Assembly: GCA_003255065.1 (NCBI GenBank)
Contig: QAOA01005271.1
Location: forward strand, 1,911,979 to 1,975,978
DNA length: 64,000 bases
DNA from: Cercis canadensis
Lineage: Eukaryota; Streptophyta; Magnoliopsida; Fabales; Fabaceae
Direction: 5' to 3'
Position 1 is the stretch's first letter; each line of letters begins with the position of its first letter. Position numbers and translations under genes: made by a program. Positions 59,153 through 64,000 of the stretch are shown piece by piece. Under the pieces are notes generated by a model. The model had not been told where the DNA came from and did not search any database. It worked only from the letters and a program-made list of their open reading frames with translations.

Positions 59153-62100
59153 CTACCAATCCTTGAGCAGTTCACTAGCAACATCCTTGTAGCTTACTTT
59201 CTTTTTCTTTGTAGGCTCTGCATTGGAATTTTCTGGTGGCTTCTCATCTTCAAGATTACGATTTGTGGTCTCCTCAACCTTCTTCATTGCAAGGCTAGGA
59301 ATCATGTCAAATAACATTGCCTGCACTGGATCACCCATAATTTCCAGCTTCTCAGGCTTATGCTTTTGGTCATCATGCCTGTCAGTCATGTCAATTTCAG
59401 GAACAGACTGTTTTTCATGTGCGATATCCTTCAAACCCACTTGCTTAACCGCCTTGCCTCTTTCTGATGATTCAGAACCTTCTAATATTTTTGTCTCTAG
59501 GACTTCTAGACGTTTCTCAGTCTCTTGGGTTTCTGAATCTTTATTGCAAGAGTCAAACCTTCCTTCTCTTATATCAATCTCCCCATCGTCTTGAGAACCA
59601 CTTTCATCTGTTTCATATTCACATATTTTAGCAGGCCTTTTCCCAATTCGTGCTCGTGTTCTTTGAGCTTGGTTGACACCTGTTTTTACCTTTTTAATAC
59701 CTCTGCCGGCAGGTCTTCCTCTTTTCCTTTTGCCACCCTTCTCTGAGGACACCAAGTCCATAGTTTCTTCAATAGCGGCTTTTACACTTATTTGTTTACC
59801 TCCTTTGTCAGAGAAAAGTAACACATTTTGATCTTCTAAATTATCTCCACCAAAATGGGGTTCTAAAGCCAAGTCATGTTTGCCAGAACTGATAGCACAA
59901 AATCATTGTGTCAATCAGCAATTTAGCAACTACCAAGGGAAAATTAAACGAAGCATGCAAGTCATGAGACTATAAAACAGATTATTCAAAAAATATAATA
60001 GGTTTCATGCATAAACCATCATTTAGTACATAGTCAATTATTTTAGTCACAGTACTTTTGTGGAACAGATAGTATACCTAGAATGTAAAAAGTCATTGGA
60101 TTCATAAAAAAATTGCATGCTTATCAAGTTTGGCAGCATGACAAGAACATGCATGTATTCATAAAGACATAAACATAGGAGCATATTTGAACTTACCACT
60201 CTTCGGTAGCTGACTCTTCTATTCCATGGGGCTTCAAGCTATATGTTTCTTCCGGTAGTCTCTGGTTACTATCCAAACAATCTTCTAACCACAGGGATCC
60301 AACCATATGCAACCTTTTGCTCCAAAGGAATTGCTTCTCAGATGAACTGAAACTATATATAGTTGGACACCCCCAACCAAAGGGCCGAAAAAAAGGAGAG
60401 AGAAAAAGGAAGGAAAGGAAAAAGAACAGATGCTTGGTAAGTTCTTCTGTACATTATGACTCTGGATATAAAAAGTTGGTATATCAAAACAAATAAATCA
60501 TTATCATTGAGATACCCAAGCTGGGAAATGAACCTTTTGATTCAAAGTGATATAGTTATATGTATTAGCTAATCAAGTGAGTTAAGAAAAAGATGAGACC
60601 AAGCTCAGGACCTCTCCCATTGATGGTACATGATAAAGGGCAACTGGCATAATGAGAACTAGATAATGACCTAAGAAGAAAATTGTAAAACTGATTTTTT
60701 TTTCTTCCCCTTTTGGGATAAAAAGAAGAATTGTATTAAAAAAATATAGAGAAGAGGATAAGCTGTCCTCCTGTAAAAGAACACAAAAAAAGGAAATAGC
60801 AATAATAAGAAAAAACATCAATGTAGAAGAGCTCTCGGCTTTCATCTTATGCCCATCAAAGCAACAACCTCCATTGAACAAGTTGCAGTCTGTTAGTTTA
60901 CAACGCATACACTTCACATGAAAATGAACAGATACGTTACCTTTTCAGTATATTTTCAAAGTCTACATGATATCCTGGCACTGACAAGGTCACTAAATGG
61001 GTAGCACGAGTGAGACTATTGGTAACTTTGCCACCACCCATGAGAATTTCAAACTTCAATCTCCTCAGAGCAAGTCCCAGCAGAACTTCCAAATCTCCTT
61101 CCCTTCACCCAAAAAACAGTTGAATAAAAGATTGTTCAGAGCTATGAAGTAAAACTCATTATCCTAAACTCTAAATCTATAAGCTAAGGTTAATAAATAG
61201 AATGGATTTCACATTAGTATATCTTACAGAGATGGTATGGAAGTGTGGAAATAAATTGAGCATCCATGAAAGTAAGACCACTTATCCTTTGGGCAGTATT
61301 TTTTCCTGTAATGGTCGATAGTGGTGATCTTTTCTGATCTATGAATATTGCTTAAGAGCTGAAAGAGATGAAACAAAGTTAACTCACAATTTTTAGAAGC
61401 ATGATCCAAGTGAAATTTTTCAACAGAATAAAAAGACACATCATTCAAGTAGTCAGGATGTAAAAGATCCACATGGAAAGGAAATAAAATATTTTCCCTA
61501 TCAGAAAAAGGTTCATATAGAAAACAAATAAATAAATAAAAAATAAAAATCTAACATGGAATATATGGAACCGGCACAAACATGCTAAAATCAACATGAA
61601 ATATAATCAATGCATCAAAATAATTTGACTAATACCAGGGAAATTACACCCCATTTTTGTCAAAACATGTTTCTCTCCTTCACATTCTATATGTGACCTT
61701 TTTTTTCTGGCAATAGAGCTTGGGGGCCAATATCTCTTTCTTAAAACATTCCATGCCAGCTCTTTTATAATTTTTATAAAGCATGGAAGATGCAAAGAAA
61801 CACTAAAAGAAAGTAGAGCCTTCCCCTCTACCATCCAATCTACATGCAAAACTCTGAAGAGAAGCCAAAAGAAACTACCCCATCCAGAATAACTTTAGCA
61901 CCAAACAATTATCAATGCCCTTCTCCTTTTTGTTCCTTATGCTTCTATATTTATGTAATGGTAAATTACGTCAAATATTGGCCAGGAGAAAAAAATTTAC
62001 TTGTTTGATGTCTGCAAGATCAAGATCCAAATAGTAGGAGTCTGAGAACTCATCAATTTCTTCCTGTAACTTCTTTTTTGTCAATTCAGATTGGAAGAGG

Positions 62101-64000
62101 AAGTACCTTGCAGAAAAAACAATTGAAATCAATAATATCATCAGATATGCTGTAAAAAAAGCTAAGTAAGTCTATGCTCAATCATGCCACTTACTTTGGT
62201 TGTAAGCAGACAAGCTTCTTTTGCGCGCAGCAATCTAATACCCAAGTATAGTGAATGACATCACCATGACGCTTAGCTGCTTCATATTTGAACCCTGCCA
62301 GATGACTGTCTGTATTAGATATTTGCTTAGAACTGTGACCTTTAGCATGCATGCCTGACATGCACACGCACACACACAAACCAGAGACAGAGAGAACCCT
62401 TGCTATCTGCTGCAACACAATGGGTGACTGAGTTATTCAAATTCATTGAAAAGCCTCCCCCATTCTCAGCAACCATCTTGCGCAAGGAATCAAGAGAATG
62501 AGATGGAGGCACATTAACAAAGTCTGTACATGTCAAGGGAAATTTTTTTGCAACAAGACTTCTCAAACCAGTTGGGACAATTGATATGGTACATCATATC
62601 CCTAATGCACTTATAATGCCAACACCTCTAGAAAAATTTGTAAGATGAAAGGGTAAAGCGGCATAATATATCTTTGCAAAGGATAGAAAAGCTTTCATAC
62701 TTTTTTTCCTTTTGGATAAAAGTAGAAATCTTATTAAGATAAGGGAAAGAAAAGGTATACGGCATCCTACTGAAGAAAACAAATAAAAGCAAATTACAAA
62801 TAGAACAAAAGCAACGAGACATCATCAAAGTAAAGTACACCAGTCCCGCTGTATATTAGGCAATGACACCCCCTATAAATAACCATTGAGTCTATAAAGA
62901 GGCCAATAAAACCATTCTATCATTGAGTCTATAAAGAGGCCAATAAAACCATTCTATCCCAAAAAAAGAGGCAGAGGAACAAACTTTGCTTTCTTTTTGT
63001 TTAAACATAACAAAATGCAATTTACTATGAGGAACACAAGTGAAATGGAGTTTGAAGGGATTACTTGTCTGCCTATGCAGCTGCTCTACTCGAGCATTTC
63101 GGATTTAGTGCAGACACAGGAAATCACATGTAAGTTAGAATAATAAATACGAGAGGAAGAAAAAGAAACAAGTAGTTCTAATAAACAATAATGTTAAAAG
63201 AAAAATCTAGCAGTTAGTTAGAGAGACAAATCATAGGTAACTAGCAAAACTCTTTAGGATACAAAACATCATATTTGAGAATATTAAGGAGCCCCCTTTA
63301 ACATTGGAAACATCAGTCTGAACTAAATGAGAAGGGACAATGGACATATTCTTCTTCTCTCCCCCCTTAGAGGATTTCATGAGTTTTGGTTTACTATCTT
63401 GCTTGCTGCCATGTTCAGTTCCCCTCTGTGTGGTACCATTGCCGGAATGCACCAGTTCTATAAATGCTGCAAAGGAGAGAAGGGGGAAAAAGGTAGTTTT
63501 ATAATATATGTCACATTTTCATCTCAACCATCTATTGAAGCCAAACTTGAAGGAAGAGGAAACGATAAAGAAGATAAAAATGTTTTAACTTTTAACGATC
63601 ATAAGTAAAACTGAAAACTAAGGAATTACTGTTGCAATTCCCTTACATTGCACATCGAGGCATTCATACCAAGCCTTGTCATATTTCACCCTATCAATTC
63701 GAGGAAATCTTAAGCTGTATGGTGCAGCAAATACCTGCAAATGCAACCACCCAAATAAAAACTGGGCATTTTAGTAGACACTAGATATCTAAGGACAAAC
63801 CTCAGATTCTATAGTTCGGATATCACTGGTTATAGACAGAATTATTGATCTGCGTTAAAACAAGGGCAAACATTGATCAACATCAAAAATGCAAACAGCA
63901 TGTACATTAGACAATATGCTGAATATACTTACTTTTCGGGGCTCTCAACCCACACATCAGGTCTTTCTTTCGAATGATTAGTAACTTGATAAAAACTTGG
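59153..64000 (-). CDS. LIG4: DNA ligase IV, C-terminal part (5' end outside window)
   Basis: Eleven exons on the minus strand: 64000-63933 (partial), 63849-63801, 63734-63647, 63466-63263, 62523-62398, 62294-62195, 62106-62001, 61358-61228, 61102-60941, 60346-60197 and 59888-59153, giving 639 residues. They cover the end of the catalytic core, where PYSLRFPRID marks the OB-fold end, then BRCT domain 1 (FVNVPPSHSL to VLDCCAQKKL), the XRCC4-binding linker (DEFSDSYYLDLDLADIKQ), BRCT domain 2 (to about RLHMVGSLWLEDCL), and a long charged plant-specific tail ending KKKKVSYKDVASELLKDW. The last is nearly identical to my memory of Arabidopsis LIG4 (At5g57160). LIG4 with XRCC4 seals double-strand breaks in non-homologous end joining in the nucleus. 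The catalytic lysine and adenylation domain are to the right of the window. The acceptor of exon 62106-62001 (GCAAG) is weak but keeps frame. Confidence 0.94.
60690..60790. repeat. Dispersed repeat fragment in a LIG4 intron, copy 1
   Basis: The order is T-run, CCTTTTGGGATAAAAAGAAG, ATTGTATTAAAAA, then AGAGGATAAGCTGTCCTCCT and AAAGAACACAAA. It resembles the fragment at 62700-62800 in another LIG4 intron. The T-run start (antisense A-tail) suggests a LINE- or SINE-derived 3' end, but I cannot name a family. Confidence 0.45.
62700..62805. repeat. Dispersed repeat fragment in a LIG4 intron, copy 2
   Basis: The order is T-run, CCTTTTGGATAAAAGTAGAA, TCTTATTAAGATAAGG, then GGCATCCTACTGAAGAAAAC. It shares the order of blocks with copy 1 at 60690-60790 and is in the same orientation. 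Confidence 0.45.
62884..62957. repeat. Exact 37-bp tandem duplication in a LIG4 intron
   Basis: The unit beginning CATTGAGTCTATAAAGAGGC occurs twice without a mismatch (62884-62920 and 62921-62957). The identity suggests a recent duplication. Confidence 0.93.

Overview
This is a nuclear genome window from a flowering plant, almost certainly a eudicot. The evidence is spliced genes with GT-AG introns, an AT-rich intergenic background with GA/CT microsatellites, small non-autonomous DNA elements, and proteins that align closely, from memory, to Arabidopsis families. I cannot name the species. Five single N bases (4808, 6568, 19598, 41982, 45867) lie inside homopolymers or between duplicated flanks, so this is a draft assembly with minimal-gap joins.

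Layout: (1) 456-6220, plus strand: the 3' part of a TRANSPARENT TESTA 9 / CLEC16A-like gene, damaged by an apparent 260-bp assembly duplication. (2) 9503-13165, minus: an SMXL4/5-type gene in three exons, 1024 aa. (3) 13.2-26.5 kb: a long gene-poor stretch whose only supported gene is tRNA-Ala(UGC) at 21249-21321. (4) 26530-33499, minus: class I Golgi alpha-mannosidase (MNS1/2 type), 14 exons. (5) 34480-36610, minus: the coiled-coil protein At-4/1, 8 exons. (6) 37653-40968, minus: a PAP28-type purple acid phosphatase, 4 exons, with an 84-bp-arm near-perfect hairpin in its last intron. (7) 41-49.8 kb: AT-rich intergenic DNA with a Mutator-type MITE and foldback elements. (8) 49841-53588, plus: a bHLH35-type transcription factor, 5 exons. 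(9) 54913-58096, plus: a PRCC-like nuclear protein, 2 exons. (10) 59153-64000, minus: the C-terminal half of DNA ligase IV, running off the right edge.

These genes do not form one pathway. As I recall the Arabidopsis map, SMXL5, PAP28, bHLH35 and LIG4 are consecutive loci (At5g57130 to At5g57160). The same order is seen here, with MNS1, At-4/1 and the PRCC-like gene between them, so the window looks like a conserved ancestral block. All intron-exon models were assembled by hand from splice consensus, reading phase and remembered family sequences. I found no CRISPR array, no organelle insertion and no convincing new biological system. The most unusual structures are the PAP28 intronic hairpin, the MITE with an exact 9-bp target duplication, and the assembly duplications.
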